Origin: Stomoxys calcitrans
Taxonomy: Eukaryota; Arthropoda; Insecta; Diptera; Muscidae
Direction of reading: 5' to 3'
DNA length: 64,000 nucleotides
Assembly: GCF_963082655.1 (NCBI RefSeq)
Contig: NC_081556.1
Location: forward strand, 3,013,528-3,077,527
Below the pieces are notes generated by a model. That model worked only from the letters and a program-made list of their open reading frames with translations. It did no database searches and was not told where the DNA came from. A program made the position numbers and the translations under genes. Positions 1 to 11,319 of the stretch are shown one piece after another (position 1 is the stretch's first letter; each line of letters begins with the position of its first letter).

Positions 1-1016
1 AAATGTCAAGAAAACCCCGCGAACGAGGAAAAGTGATTAAAATAATGAAGGATTTTTGTAATTTTTTGGCAAAACATTAACAAACAAAGAATGACGAACT
101 GAGTGACGAATGAACCCCCTGCCAGGCACACAACTGTCAAAAATTTGTGTAAATGTCAAATGATTGATGTATTGTCATTTATTTCCCAGAGAGTTGCAAC
201 TTTTTTCTCACAGCGACAAAATATTCCTGGTAAACGCTTATCCGCTTTCCAAAAAAAAAAACGAAAAAAAATCTCTTGCTTCTGGGTTAATAGCAGTTTA
301 ATTTAAAAGAAACTCTCCACTTCACTTTGAAAATGAATGAAAGGATTTGTCTTTTGTTTGCTTGGATGGTGGAAAATAATGACATGACTTATTAATGCCA
401 ATGGATTGACTTCATTAACGAACTGACTCTCTATCACTCCCCAAACTAATTGCCATTTCGTGGCCAGTAAGGGCGAAAAGCGCACGCAGACGTGGCGATT
501 TTTCGCTAATGACTCATAATATTTCGTAGAATAGCGCATAGCAATAATAATAAAATGAAAAAAAAAAAAAAAACAAAAAACACAAAATAATACACAAATA
601 CCAGTCGCAACCATTTATCACTCTGTCAGAAATGAAAAGACATTTAATAAATGATTTCGCATTCAATATGAACATCGTAGCAGCAGCAGCAGCGGCAGCA
701 GAAATATCTTCACTTGGCCCATTACAACAGCATTGATGTTGGTTGGTTGGTTGTTGAAGTTTCCACACACAAATGATTGACTGACACCGTACCATAGTGG
801 AATTGACTAAAAGAGCACAGTGGTACTTAGGCCAAGGTGTGGCATTGGTGATGATTTCCTAGAGATAAGCCATCATCAGGCACGAAATGTTTAGAACAAA
901 AGAAGTATAATTTTGAAAATTTTAGCCAATGATTGATGGCTGGAGAATATAAGAAGACTTCAAAAGTCGGCATAACTGCCATCAGCAGGCAGATGGCCAA
1001 TAGAAGGCAAAAAGAA
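1..1016. other. Gene-free AT-rich DNA with simple repeats
   Basis: No coding region or mobile element was recognised. The stretch holds A-runs (near 250-270 and 555-575) and a CAG/CGG trinucleotide run near 679-702. The short open frames here include homopolymer translations and carry no domain I recognise. Confidence 0.6.
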
Positions 1017-1226
1017 AACAAGTAAAAAGGTGTAAAGTTTGGCCGGGCCGAACTTTGGATACCAACCACCTTTCGTCATAATTCACTGAAAAATTCATAA
1101 TTTATCCCCTCATTGCAGCTATATCGAAATATGATCCGATTTGGACCAAATGCGATGCGGATATTGAGTGGTTTAATAAGTACAAGTCATTGTTCAATTT
1201 TGTAGAACAAAATATTGGTGATTTTG

Positions 1227-2760
1227 TTAGCCAAATCTAAGCAGATCTGAACCATATACGACACGGACATCAAAAAGCCTCACATAAATCACTGTGTCAA
1301 AATTCAGCGAAATCGAATTATAAATGCGCCTCTTATGGGACCAAGATCTTAAATCAAGAGATCGAACTATATGACAGCTATATCCAAATCTACACCGATC
1401 TGATTGAAGAAGAATGTTAAAGGGTCTAACGTAACTCACTATCCCAAAATTTCGGCGAAATCGGACTATAAATGCTACTTTTATGGGCCCAAAACCATAA
1501 ATCAAGAGATCGGTCTATATGGCAGCTATATCCAAATCTGGACCGATCTGGGCCATATTGCAGAAAGATGTCGAGGGATCTAACACAACTCACTGTCCCA
1601 AATTTCGGCGAAATCAGACTATAAATGCGCCTTTTATGGGCCCAAGACCTCAAATCGAGAGATCGGTTTATATGACAGCTATATCCAAATCTTGACCGAT
1701 CTCGGCCAAATTGGGCCTTACACAACTCACTGCTCCAAATTTCGGCGAAATCGGACTATACATGTACCTTTTATAGGCCCAAAACCTTAAATAGAGAGAT
1801 CGGTCTATATGGCTGCTATATCCAAATCTGATCCGATTTGGGCCAATTTGAAAAAAGATGTCGAGGGGTCTGACACAACACACTGTCCTAAATTTCAGCA
1901 AAATCGGATAATAAATGTGGCTTTTATGGGCCAAAGACCCTAAATCGGGGGATCGGTCTATATAACAGCTATATCCAAATCTGATCCGATTTGGGCCAAA
2001 TTAAAAAAAGATGTCGAGGGGTCTGACACAACACACTGTCCTAAATTTCAGCAAAATCGTATAATAAATGCGGCTTTAATGGGCCTAAGACCCTAAATCG
2101 GGGGATCGGTCTAGATGGCAGCTATATCCAAATCTGAACCGATTTGGACCAAATTGCAGAAGGATGACGATGGGCCTAACACAACTTACTGTCCCAAATT
2201 TTGGCAAAATCGAATATTAAATGCGCCTTTTATGGGCCTAAGACCCTAAATCGGGGGATCGGTCTAGATGGCAGCTATATCCAAATATGAACCGATTTGA
2301 ACCAAATTAAAGTAGGATGACGATGGGCCTAACACAACTTACTGTCCCAAATTTTGGCAAAGTCGGATATTAAATGCGCCTTTTATGGGCCTAAGACCCT
2401 AAATCGGGGGATCTGTCTAGATGGCAGCTATATCCAAATATGAACCGATTTGGGCCATATTGAAGAAGGATGACGATGGGCATAACACAACATACTGTCC
2501 CAACTTTTGGCAAAATCGGATAATAAATGCGCCTTTTATGGGTCCAAGACATTAAATCGAGAGATCTGTCTATATGGCAGCTATATCCAAATCTGAACCG
2601 ATTTGGGCCATATTGAAGAAGGATGACGATGGGCATAACACAACATACTGTCCCAAATTTTGGCAAATTCGGATGATAAATGAGGCTTTTATGGGCTTAA
2701 GACCCTAAATCGGGGGATCGGTCTATATGGGGGCTATATCGATATATTGCCCGATACAGC
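1227..2760 (+). repeat. Tandem array of about 153-bp monomers inside family A copy 1
   Basis: The anchor GATCGGTCTATATGGCAGCT or a close variant recurs near 1359, 1509, 1661, 1798, 1951, 2104, 2258, 2410, 2563 and 2717. Most spacings are 150-154 bp; the 1661-1798 step is shortened. Monomers also share GGCAGCTATATCCAAATCTG and ATGGGCCTAAGACCCTAAAT. About ten monomers are visible. The minus-strand open frames here are translations of the repeat, not genes. Confidence 0.9.
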
Positions 2761-2853
2761 CCATCATCGAACATAACCTGCTTATGGACAAAAAAAGGTA
2801 ACTGTGCAAAGTTTCACCTCAATATCTCTATTTTTAAAGACTGTAGCGTGATT

Positions 2854-3178
2854 AAGACTACGGTGGAAGCCACCGTAGCGCAGAGGCACGCACGTCCGCC
2901 TTTGACGCTGAACGCCTGGGTTCGAATCCTGGCGAGAGCATCAGAAAAAATTTTTCACCGGTGGTTTTTTCCTCCTAATGCTGGCAACATTTGTGAGGTA
3001 CTATGCCATGTAAAACTTCTCTCCAAAGAGGTGTCGCACTGCGGCACGCCGTTCGGACTCAGCTATAAAAAGGAGGTCCCTTTTCATTGAGTTTAAAACT
3101 TAAATCTGACTGCACTCATTGATATGTGAGAAGTTTGTACCTGTTCCTTAGTAGAATGTTCATGGGCAAAATTTGCAT
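2854..3178 (+). mobile_element. tRNA-derived SINE, full-length copy with target duplication
   Basis: The head resembles a tRNA gene: an A-box-like GTAGCGCAGAGGCACGCACG near 2875-2894, then a B-box GGTTCGAATCC near 2929-2939. The body contains the shared CACTGCGGCACGCCGTTCGG and CTATAAAAAGGAGGTCCC segments and ends in GGGCAAAATTTGCA. TGTAGCGTGATT flanks both sides (2842-2853 and 3179-3190), a 12-bp target duplication typical of LINE-mobilised SINEs. It lies inside family A copy 1, so it inserted later. Other copies of this SINE (called SINE-1 here) are at 28122-28426, 50221-50532 and 63685-63985. Confidence 0.88.
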
Positions 3179-3479
3179 TGTAGCGTGATTTCAACAGATG
3201 GACGTACATGGCTAGATGGTCTTAAATTTTTACGCTGATCATGAATTTATATACCCTCCACCATGGATCGCATTTGTCGAGTTCTTTGCGCGGTATGTCT
3301 TTTTAGACAAACATAGAATAAGGAATATGAACTTTTATGCTATTGGAGCTATATGAAGTTATAGTCCAATTTGGACAATAAATGAAATGAATGTTGAAGA
3401 CTATATTAGAAGTCATTGGGTAATATTTCAGTTCATTCGCATAAAAATTGCGCCCTGTAGGAACTCAAGAACCATAAAT

Positions 3480-4930
3480 GCGAGATCGGTTTATATTGGA
3501 GCTGTAGCAAGCTATAGATCGATTCAGACCATATTAAACACGAATATTGAAGGTCATGGGAGAAGCCGCTGCCATGAATATTGAAGGTCATGGGAGAAGC
3601 CGCTGCCAAATCGCATGAGAATTGCGCCCTCTAGAGGCTCAAGAAGTCACGATTCCAGATCGGTTTATATGGTAGCTATATCAGGTTATTTACCGATTTG
3701 CCATACTTAGCACAGTTGTTGGAAGCCTTAACAAAACACTTCATGCTAAATTTCAGCCAACTCGGATAAGAATTGCGGCCTCTAGTGGCTCAAGAGGTCA
3801 TGATCCCAGATCGGTTTATAAGACAGCTATCTCGGGTAATGTACCGATTTGAAACATACTTAGCACATTTATTGAAAGCCATAACAAAACACTTCATGCG
3901 AAATTTCAGCCAAATCGGATGAGAGTTGCGCCCTCTGGAGGCTGAAGAAGTCAAGATCCAAGATCGGTTTATATGGCAGCCATACCAGGTTATGAACCGA
4001 TTTGAACCATACTAAGCACAGTTGGTGGAAGTGATACCAAAACATTTCATGCAAAATTCTACCAAATCGGATGAGAATTGCGCCCTCTAGAGGCTCAAGA
4101 AGTCATGATCCGAGATCGGTTTATAAGGCAGCTATCTCGGGTAATGTACCGATTTGTGTCATACTTAGCATAGTTGTTGGAAGCCATAACAAAACACTTC
4201 ATGCATAATTTCAGCAAAATCGGATGAGAATTGCGCCCTATAGAGGCTCAAGAAGTCTATTCAGGAGATTGGTTTATATGGCAGATATACCAGGTTATGA
4301 ACCGATTTAAACCATACTAAGAACAGTTGTTAGAAGCCAAAACAAAACACTTCATGCAAAATTTCGGACAAATCGGACGAGAATTGCGCCCTCTAGTGGC
4401 TCAAGAAATCTATTCGGGAGATCGGTTTATATGGCGGCTATATCTGGTCATTTACCGATTTGCGCCATTCTTAGCACAGATATTGGAAGCCATAACAAAA
4501 CACAAACCATGCAAAATTTCAGCCATAGCGGGTGAGAATTGCCCCCTCTAGAGGCTCAAGAAGTCAAGATCCAAGATCGGTTTATATGGCAGCTATACCA
4601 GGTTATGAACCGATTAAAACCATATTTCGCACCATAACAAAACACTTCTTGCAAAATTTCAGTCAAGTCGTATGAGAATTGCACTCTCTAGTGGCTCAAA
4701 AAGTCTATTCGGGCGATCGGTTTATATGGCCAGGTTATAAACCGATTTAAACCATATTTAGCACAGATGTTGAAAGTGATACCGAAAACACCACGTGCAC
4801 AATTTCGGACAAACCGGACGAGAATTGCTCCCTCTAGAGGCTCAAGAAGTTAAGACCCAAGATCGGTTTATATGGCAGCCATATCAAAACATGGACCGAT
4901 TTGGCCCATTTACAATCCCTACCGAGCTAT
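3480..4930 (+). repeat. Tandem array of about 152-bp monomers inside family A copy 2
   Basis: GATCGGTTTATATGG or close variants recur near 3484, 3658, 3810, 3962, 4114, 4267, 4419, 4575, 4716 and 4860; core spacing is 152-153 bp. Each monomer also carries ATTGCGCCCTCTAGAGGCTC and AAAACACTTCATGC. The monomer subfamily differs from that of copy 1 but keeps the same length and the same GATCGGT...TATAT...GCTATAT frame. Confidence 0.9.
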
Positions 4931-5090
4931 GCTAATAAAAAGTATTTGTGCAAATTTTCAAGCGCCTAGCTTAGCTTAGCTTAGCTAGTTAGCGTGCTTT
5001 CGACAGACAGACGTTCGGACGGGCAGATAGACGGACGGACGGACATGGCTAGATCGACTTCAAATATCATAACGATCAAGAATATATATA

Positions 5091-5309
5091 TTGGGTTGCC
5101 CAAAAAGTAATTGCGGATTTTTCATATAGTCGGCGTTGACAAATTTTTTCACAACTTGTGACTCTGTAATTGCATTCTTTCTTCTGTCAGTTATCAGCTG
5201 TTACTTTTAGTGTAAAAAAAGTATATTTGATTAAAGTTCATTCTAAGTTTTATTAAAAATGCATTTACTTTCTTTTAAAAAATCCGCAATTACTTTTTGG
5301 GCAACCCAA
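5091..5309 (+). mobile_element. Short mariner-type element (MITE), copy 1
   Basis: Inverted ends begin TTGGGTTGCCCAAAAAGTAA at 5091 and finish with its complement at 5309; the match runs about 30 bp and includes TTGCGGATTTTT. TA flanks both sides (5089-5090 and 5310-5311), the target duplication of Tc1/mariner elements. At about 219 bp it is far too short for the roughly 340-residue transposase and has none, so it needs an outside source. It interrupts family A copy 2. Confidence 0.92.
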
Positions 5310-5411
5310 TACTTTATGGGGTCTTAGACGCATTTTTCGAGGTGTTACAAACAGAATGACGAAATTAGTATACCTGCATCCTATGGTGAAGGGTATACTA
5401 ATGAGTAAGCT

Positions 5412-7540
5412 TCAGCAATTTTCAGTTGCGACGCAAAAAATTTAAGAATTTGGTTAATAGGATTTTTATTTATTTATTTTTCTTAAACCTCCAAAGAAAA
5501 ATGTGGTGGAAAAACAATAGCCAGTAAATGAATGGAAAAACTTTTATATATTCGCTTAAAATTTCTGCAATCCAAATGAGGACTGCATCAAGGTATAGTC
5601 CCATATAGCCTTCATTTGCTTATAGACTATTCTGCCAAACCGAATAGAACAAGGATCCGCTGAGCTCCTAAAGTTTGTTTTTAACTTTAAGCTGCAGCTT
5701 TGAATGACAAAATCACTGTCTATAGCGATTTTAATCCTCCTGACTAGCTGACTGATGGACTGAATGCTTTAGTCATTGCAAATGATTTCTGTCTTCGTTC
5801 TAATTTACTTTTTCTCCTCATTTTTGGCTTGAGAATAACAGCATCATTAATAATCCAAATCGTTAAAGATCTTTAAAGACCAGCAACACCAGAATAAAGG
5901 AGAACAACGCCTCTGGACCAGCAAAAATGAAATGGAAATGTCACACCGCCGCCGCCAGCAAACAAATACAACAAGAAAACTTAACAAGTAGAAAATAATT
6001 ACGGCTAATCCTTTGTAGATCTCTTAATGATGTTTTAAAAACAAAATTCAAGTGAGCGGGTAAAGTAACCGCCGCCGCCTATTTTAAAAGTCAAAAAATT
6101 AAAAAAAAAAAAAAAAACAAAAAAACTCCCTACTGCCAACAAATTTTATATGCATTTTTATTTTTATTTTGTTTGGTTAATGCTCCATTAAGAAGTTTCT
6201 ATGGGAAATATACAGCCACTTGACATGCATTCAAACAATGATTAGATAGACAGACAGACAGACAGGGAGACAGTCGTTCGGTGCTTAAGCGTTTTAAGCC
6301 TAAGCCTCCCATGGTGTGTTATCGGTAATGACCATGCCACAGAAGGGGGTAATAAAACTCCAAACAAATGGAAGCCCACTTCTCAGGCAGCCAAGACAAA
6401 GTGCTGATCGGTGCATCAAACCCCTGATGGCTTTGCTCTCTATTGCAACTGTCATTTCGGTAGTTTTGAGGACACAGGGTGGTGCCAGTACTTGGTTTCA
6501 TTGCAGCCGCTTGTTCTAGGTTTTATAGGTTTTTTCCATGGTGTTGAAAATTTCATTTAATTCTCTAACCATAACGAATGCTTTGCTGTTCCACTTGATT
6601 TTAATAATTTTTCCCATTTCTAATATCAGTTTAAGGTCAACTTTATGAGTGATCTAAGCCCAGGGGCCACACGAAGTAAAAGAAGATCCACCGCAGGCCA
6701 CTGATCAAATGCATCTCATTGCATTAATAATTAAGTTAATGCGTTTCTTATTGACAATAACTCAAAAATGTTTATGAGTTGCATTATCATTTGCTTTGTT
6801 GGTTGATGGCCAGGCGGCTGCAGAGTTATTTGATCTTGACACTTGGGAAAGTTTACGAGTTTCCAGTGATATGTTTAAGGGGAAAAAAAGGAAAACTGTT
6901 TAAACATTCTTTGAGGCCTTCTGTCATTTAAAACACACAGAGGAAAAATAGAAAAGGGAGTGTTGAAAAGGACAGCTGTTAAAAAATTTCCTCAGTTTTA
7001 GATAGATAACACGTTCCATATGCATATCTTAGCCAAAATGTTTAGACCATTTAAGAGATATAATAAAAAATTAGTCAAAGTTACTACTGTCATTAAGAAA
7101 AATTGATTTCGAAAACAAAGTTTCGTTAGAAAGAAAGCAAAGAACAAATTTGGACAATATAAAAAAAATTAGAAAATTAAATATGACTAAATTTTGGAAA
7201 ACATTTTCAAAAAAACAAAAACATTTTAGAAGAATTTTCTATAAAAATAAAATTCTAACAAAATTTTATACACAAAAAAAAATGTTTTATATAAATCAAA
7301 TTGGATAAAATTTTAGACAGAACTATTTTTTTCGTGATTTTTCGAACATATTCCAGCTTGAGATCATATTCAATACATTCAATTCAAAGAATAGCATGGC
7401 AAAGAACTTGTAAAAGTTGGACAAGTGTGTGTTGTTATTCGAAACACTTTGAATGGCATGGTGGATCGCGATTTCTGATACGCCTTGTACCTTCATCAAA
7501 ACATTTGTCAATTTGATTAAGGTGCTCTGCATACTCAACG
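5412..7540. other. Gene-free stretch without recognised elements
   Basis: AT-rich DNA with a CCGCCGCCGCC run near 6070, an A-run near 6101-6117 and a (GACA)n run near 6249-6271. The overlapping short frames on both strands at 6316-6519 show no domain. A 142-codon minus-strand frame at 7323-7751 runs into the family A array beginning near 7560 and is not credible as a gene. Confidence 0.5.
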
Positions 7541-7559
7541 GGTATGGAGTACAGTGTAG

Positions 7560-8640
7560 AGCACGCTTTTGTTTTGAAACAGGGCCAACATCTACGGAAT
7601 TCACCATAATACACCAAATTTCCAGTGTATCAGTTAACAAATGACCACAAAATTGAATATAAAAGTCCAAATCAGACGAAGATTGATGAATAAATGTGCT
7701 TGCAGTGTCTACAGAAGTAAAAATCGGTCGAAATATATATGGGAAGTACATCTAAATCCGAACCGATTTCACGAAATTCACCAGTAAAGTCGAGGGTCGT
7801 AAGAAAATCTTTCCCGCCAAATTTCCAGTGAATCGATTAGCAAATGACGAAGGTTGGTGAAGAAATGTGCTTGCAGCGGCTCCAGAGGTAAAAAATCGGG
7901 CGAAATATATATGTCAGGTATAAAAATCTAAACCGATATCTAAGAAATTCACCAGTAAGGTCGAGAGGCATAAGAATCCTTCCTACCAAATTTTCAATGA
8001 ATCGGTTAACAAATGACCACATATTGGCACTAAATCGGAAGAACATATACATATATGGGGGTTAGATCTAACTCTGAACCTATTCCTATTTATACCAAAC
8101 GATATTGTAGTCGTCTTAGAGCAAAGTGTTATGCAAAATTTTGGGAAGGTGGTCAATAAATACGCTTGCAGTAGCTCTTAGAGTGAAAATCGGGGATATA
8201 TGCAAATTGCAAATTTTTCCCATGAACATTCCACTAAGAAACAGGGGCAAACTCGGGGATATATATCGTAGCTTTATCTAAATCTGAACCGATTCCCATT
8301 AAATTCATCAGTAATATCGGGAGTCTAAAAAATCTTTTCTGTCAAATTCCGAATCAATCGGTTAACAAATGACTACGTTATTACATATTAGTTCAAATCG
8401 GAAGAAAATATATATGGGAGCTTTATTCAAATCTGAACCGATTTTCCGATTCCAATTTCAATAGGCCTCGTCTCCTGGCAAAAAAATTCCATGTGCTAAA
8501 TTTGAAGATGATCCGAAGATCATGTGTACTTTGTACAAAAAATAACATGAACAGACAGACAGACGGACGTAGCTAAATCGAATCGGAAAGTGATCCTAAA
8601 ATGATCTGTTTTCTCATCTCATCCCTCCGGGTGTTACAAA
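7560..8640 (+). repeat. Divergent family A array and tail
   Basis: Degenerate monomers share TGTGCTTGCAG near 7698 and 7868 (170 bp apart) and AAATTCACCAGTAA near 7772 and 7946 (174 bp apart). The closing part keeps AACAGACAGACAGACGGACG, then GTAGCTAAATCGA and GGGTGTTACAAACAAATG, the order seen in other family A copies. The monomer is longer than the 152-153 bp of the main subfamilies, so this is a separate, older subfamily. A roughly 47-bp scrap of a SINE 3' end lies inside it at about 8206-8252. Confidence 0.7.
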
Positions 8641-8645
8641 CAAAT

Positions 8646-8870
8646 GCAAAATTGCAAATTTTGCCCATGAACATTCCACTAAGAAACAGGGGCAAAACTT
8701 CCCACCTATCAATGAGTGCAGTCCGATTCAAGTTTAAGCTCAATGATAAGGGCCTCCTTTTTATAGCCGAGCCCGAACGGCGTGCCGCAGTACGACCCCT
8801 CTTCGGAGAGAAGTTTTACATGGCATATTACCTCACAAATGTTGCCAGCAATAGGAGAGGAGCAACAACA
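8646..8870 (-). mobile_element. SINE-1 copy, head missing
   Basis: Read on the minus strand it contains the SINE-1 body: AAAAAGGAGGCCC, a GGCACGCCG-type segment, CTCATTGATAG, and the 3' end GGGCAAAATTTGCA. The tRNA-like head with the A and B boxes is absent. The 114-codon plus-strand frame over this copy is an antisense reading of the SINE, not a gene. Confidence 0.8.
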
Positions 8871-8940
8871 AATGCACTAAGTTATGCACTGTGCCACAGT
8901 TGTGGTTTAAGTTGTAAAAATGAATTTGATTTTGTCTGTT

Positions 8941-9385
8941 GCTAAACCGATTTGCATGCAATTTTCATAGGTTGGTCTGGAAGGAGCAATAGGCTATATA
9001 ATTTTTTGATATCGGATGTGTGGCACAAAGCACTCTGCAAAATTTCAGCAATATCGGATAATAAATGGCCAATTGGGCCCAAGATCTTAAATAGGCAGAT
9101 TGGTATATACAGCTCACTGGGCCTGTTATGAACCCAAGAATTTTGTTTGGAAGATCGGTGTATATGGGGGCCATGATATACTCCGAAATAGCCCATCTTC
9201 GGAAATAACCAGACCTACGGAAACGAAAACAGAATCTGTGCAGAGTTTTAACTTATTCGTTACTTTAAAGGACTATGACGTGAACAGTCATTCGGAAAGA
9301 CAGGAGGACGGAGATCGAAATGGAGATTTGCGATATATATACAAGCATACGAAATGACAAAATGAATATACCCTCGTCCTTCGGT
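8941..9385 (+). repeat. Family A remnant
   Basis: It shows the TTGGTATATACAGCT and GATCGGTGTATATGGGGGCC monomer motifs, then a TGCAGAGTTTTAAC and GACAGGAGGACGGAGATCG tail, and ends in a degraded ATATACCCTCGTCCTTCGGT terminal motif. Fewer than three monomers remain. Confidence 0.65.
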
Positions 9386-9399
9386 GTATATAATAATTT

Positions 9400-10840
9400 T
9401 TACTATATTAAATCGTCCTATCCTATCATCCCAGGTCCTCCTAAGTGTTTACTCTGTACTCACGCCTGACCGGATTTCATTGCGAAACCATCTCGTCCCG
9501 TCTATGTATCTGAGGAGACCTCCAGGAGACACAACGGCAATATCTTCCAGATCCGAGAAAACTCGCCAACCCAAGATGGAAAGCTTGTTCCCCTCTAGAA
9601 CTTGGCAACGCAAGTGCTTGATCCTCGTCTCTTCTTCATACTCATCAAGACAGCTTCTGCAGTACTCATTATGTTGGATTCCCAGGTTCGCCACTACATG
9701 GTCAATCTTATAATGACCGATTATTACTCCTTTCGGGGGGCTCAGTGACCTGTTATCAAAAACCTTTGGCCCTATGTTCAGCTTCGGTCCAGAATTATCT
9801 GACAGTTTAGGCATCCATGTAAAGATTCCGACTTCTCACTGTTCATTGCCACTACTATATTCGTTAGTTCAACAAATGGCACGTATGCAAGACCAAGAAC
9901 TGCTCCGATTTACCCTGACTAGCAGTTTCCTAGCATATTCGTCCACCTTCTAATTTTCCGGAATACCATCTACCCTGGGAGCCTAAATCAGCGTCACATC
10001 ATGAACCCAACCTCACCATCTTTCAATCCAAGGTTTCGAAGGCGATGCATAACTTCCCCAGGTTTTCGTTGGCGGATATCGTAAATGCTCAGACTTTGGC
10101 CTGTTGATCGCACACAAATGTGACAGTCTGATCGATATAGCGATATCGATAATCTCAGAGTATTTTCTGATATTCAACACACGTCTCCTCCGGGAAAATG
10201 AATCTTGAAGGTTCTATTTTCAATAGGTCTCAAAATTCTCTCTTCCAGGAAAGCGAATCTCGAAGATCCTATTTTGAATCGGTCTCTCTGCATGAATGTC
10301 TAGGACCTTCCTCACCGCAACTATAATAAAACTGTGGCCTTACCCGTTCTCCTTTAGCATACCGAACTCACTAAGTCTAAGTGCAACCTAAGTGGCACAG
10401 TTCCGAATGCACGCCTCAATAGTTTGCATATCCTGCATCACTGGCTAAACCACTGCCTGCGTTGTGAATATCAACGTTCCCTTTATCCCGATGCAAGCCA
10501 TTCATTGCACCTTTTTTAACTCCCTGATACGAATCTTCTTTTCAACAACCTTCCATCATACCAGTGCCCCATATGTCTGCAGTGGTCTCACAATGGATTT
10601 TTACAACCACCAAATGATTTTCAGGCTAGCCCTTCAGTTCTTATTAAACATCCTCCTATGGTAGTATAAAGGACACAGCGACATTCGGCTTCTTTCCTCC
10701 ATATACCTCGGTTACGAATCAAGGACTAGGCAAGGTATTCCGCTTTCTTCAGCTAGTGTATTGTGATACCGATCAAAAAACAACCTCCTCTAATACTTTC
10801 CCTTAGCCACCAGCGTTCTGATAACGCTATCTAGCAAATA
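9400..10840 (-). pseudogene. Decayed LINE: RT thumb, RNase H remnant and zinc-knuckle C-terminus
   Basis: This is a non-LTR retrotransposon ORF2 remnant read from high to low coordinates. Near 10591-10562 the minus strand encodes VRPLQTYGAL and near 10550-10508 VEKKIRIRELKKVQ, typical of the segment after the RT core. A worn middle part near 9950 reads like the end of an RNase H domain (KVDEYARK with altered frames). The stretch 9814-9449 encodes HVVANLGIQHNEYCRSC, then EEET..HLRC.VLEG and LLRYIDGTRWF, matching the cysteine/histidine C-terminal motif of these LINEs. Stops and frameshifts separate the blocks. The endonuclease and the catalytic RT core are missing. Assignment as a LINE is firm; the clade is not. 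Confidence 0.82.
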
Positions 10841-11077
10841 TGATTTGAAAATTATGCCGCATAGAATATTATTAGTCCAACGGGAGGTATTTTATTGGTT
10901 CCTGCTGTGGTCTTGGGCGGAGACTATAGGCCCTACCTCCACAACTCACTCTCGATATCTTGTTAGGCCACCATCGTATAACCTTTAGTTGAAAAGATTT
11001 TTCTTGATTTTTCATACTACAATACTTCTCAAAAGTAAATGAATACTTCAATGTGTTGCATAAGGAATGACAAAATA

Positions 11078-11311
11078 TGTTGCCCAAAAAGTAATTGCGG
11101 ATTTTTTAAAAGAAAGTAAATGCATTTTTAATAAAACTAAGAATGAACTTTAATTAAAAATACTTTTTTTGCACTTTTTTTCTAAAGCAAGCTAAAAGTA
11201 ACAGCCGATAACTGACAGAAGAAAGAATGCAATTACAGAGTCACAAGCTGTGGAAAAATTTGTCAACGCCGACTATATGAAAAATCCGCAATTACTTTTT
11301 GGGCAATCCAA
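11078..11311 (-). mobile_element. Short mariner-type element (MITE), copy 2
   Basis: Same family as the element at 5091 but in the opposite orientation: the internal CATATAGTCGGCGTTGACAA segment adjoins the right end. The left end has lost about three bases (TATGTTGCCC in place of TATTGGGTTGCCC) and the right end has one change. TA flanks the copy near 11076-11077 and 11312-11313. There is no transposase frame; the 67-codon minus frame overlapping it starts within the element by chance. Confidence 0.9.
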
Positions 11312-11319
11312 TATGTGTG

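Larger units (their letters stand above)
1017..3249 (+). mobile_element. Family A dispersed element, copy 1 (interrupted by a SINE)
   Basis: The 5' end carries the head motif of this family, a TTTGGCCGGGCCGAA palindrome near 1039-1053 preceded by AAGTAAAAAGG and followed by a GATACC...CCACC motif. The body is an array of about 153-bp monomers (about 1227-2760). The 3' part holds the TAGCGTGATTTC...GACG...ACATGGCTAGAT segment that closes other copies (see 37297-38366), split by a SINE at 2854-3178. Copy 2 begins directly afterwards. No protein is encoded, so this is presumably non-autonomous. The family recurs at least ten times in the window in both orientations. I do not assign a published name or superfamily. 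Confidence 0.8.
3248..5405 (+). mobile_element. Family A dispersed element, copy 2 (interrupted by a mariner MITE)
   Basis: It starts with TATATACCCTCCACCATGG and GCATTTGTCGAGTTCTTTGC, carries an array of about 152-bp monomers (3480-4930), then a CAGACAGACG/GGACGGACGG run (4995-5043), ACATGGCTAGATCGAC, and a terminal hairpin near 5369-5401 in which GGTATAC is inverted around CATCCTATGG. It sits head-to-tail behind copy 1. A short mariner element interrupts the ATATATACTTTATGGGGTCT segment that is continuous in other copies. A perfect 34-bp tandem duplication lies at 3543-3609. Confidence 0.85.

Noticed and set aside
1227..2666. Series of 88-99 codon minus-strand frames with a shared RSLDLRSW-type motif as a gene family
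   Set aside because: They are translations of the 153-bp monomers; 153 is divisible by three, which keeps frames open and makes the repeat look like protein.
2870..2945. A tRNA gene at the A/B-box sequence
   Set aside because: The boxes belong to a dispersed 325-bp element with target duplication, and the acceptor and anticodon stems are not convincing.
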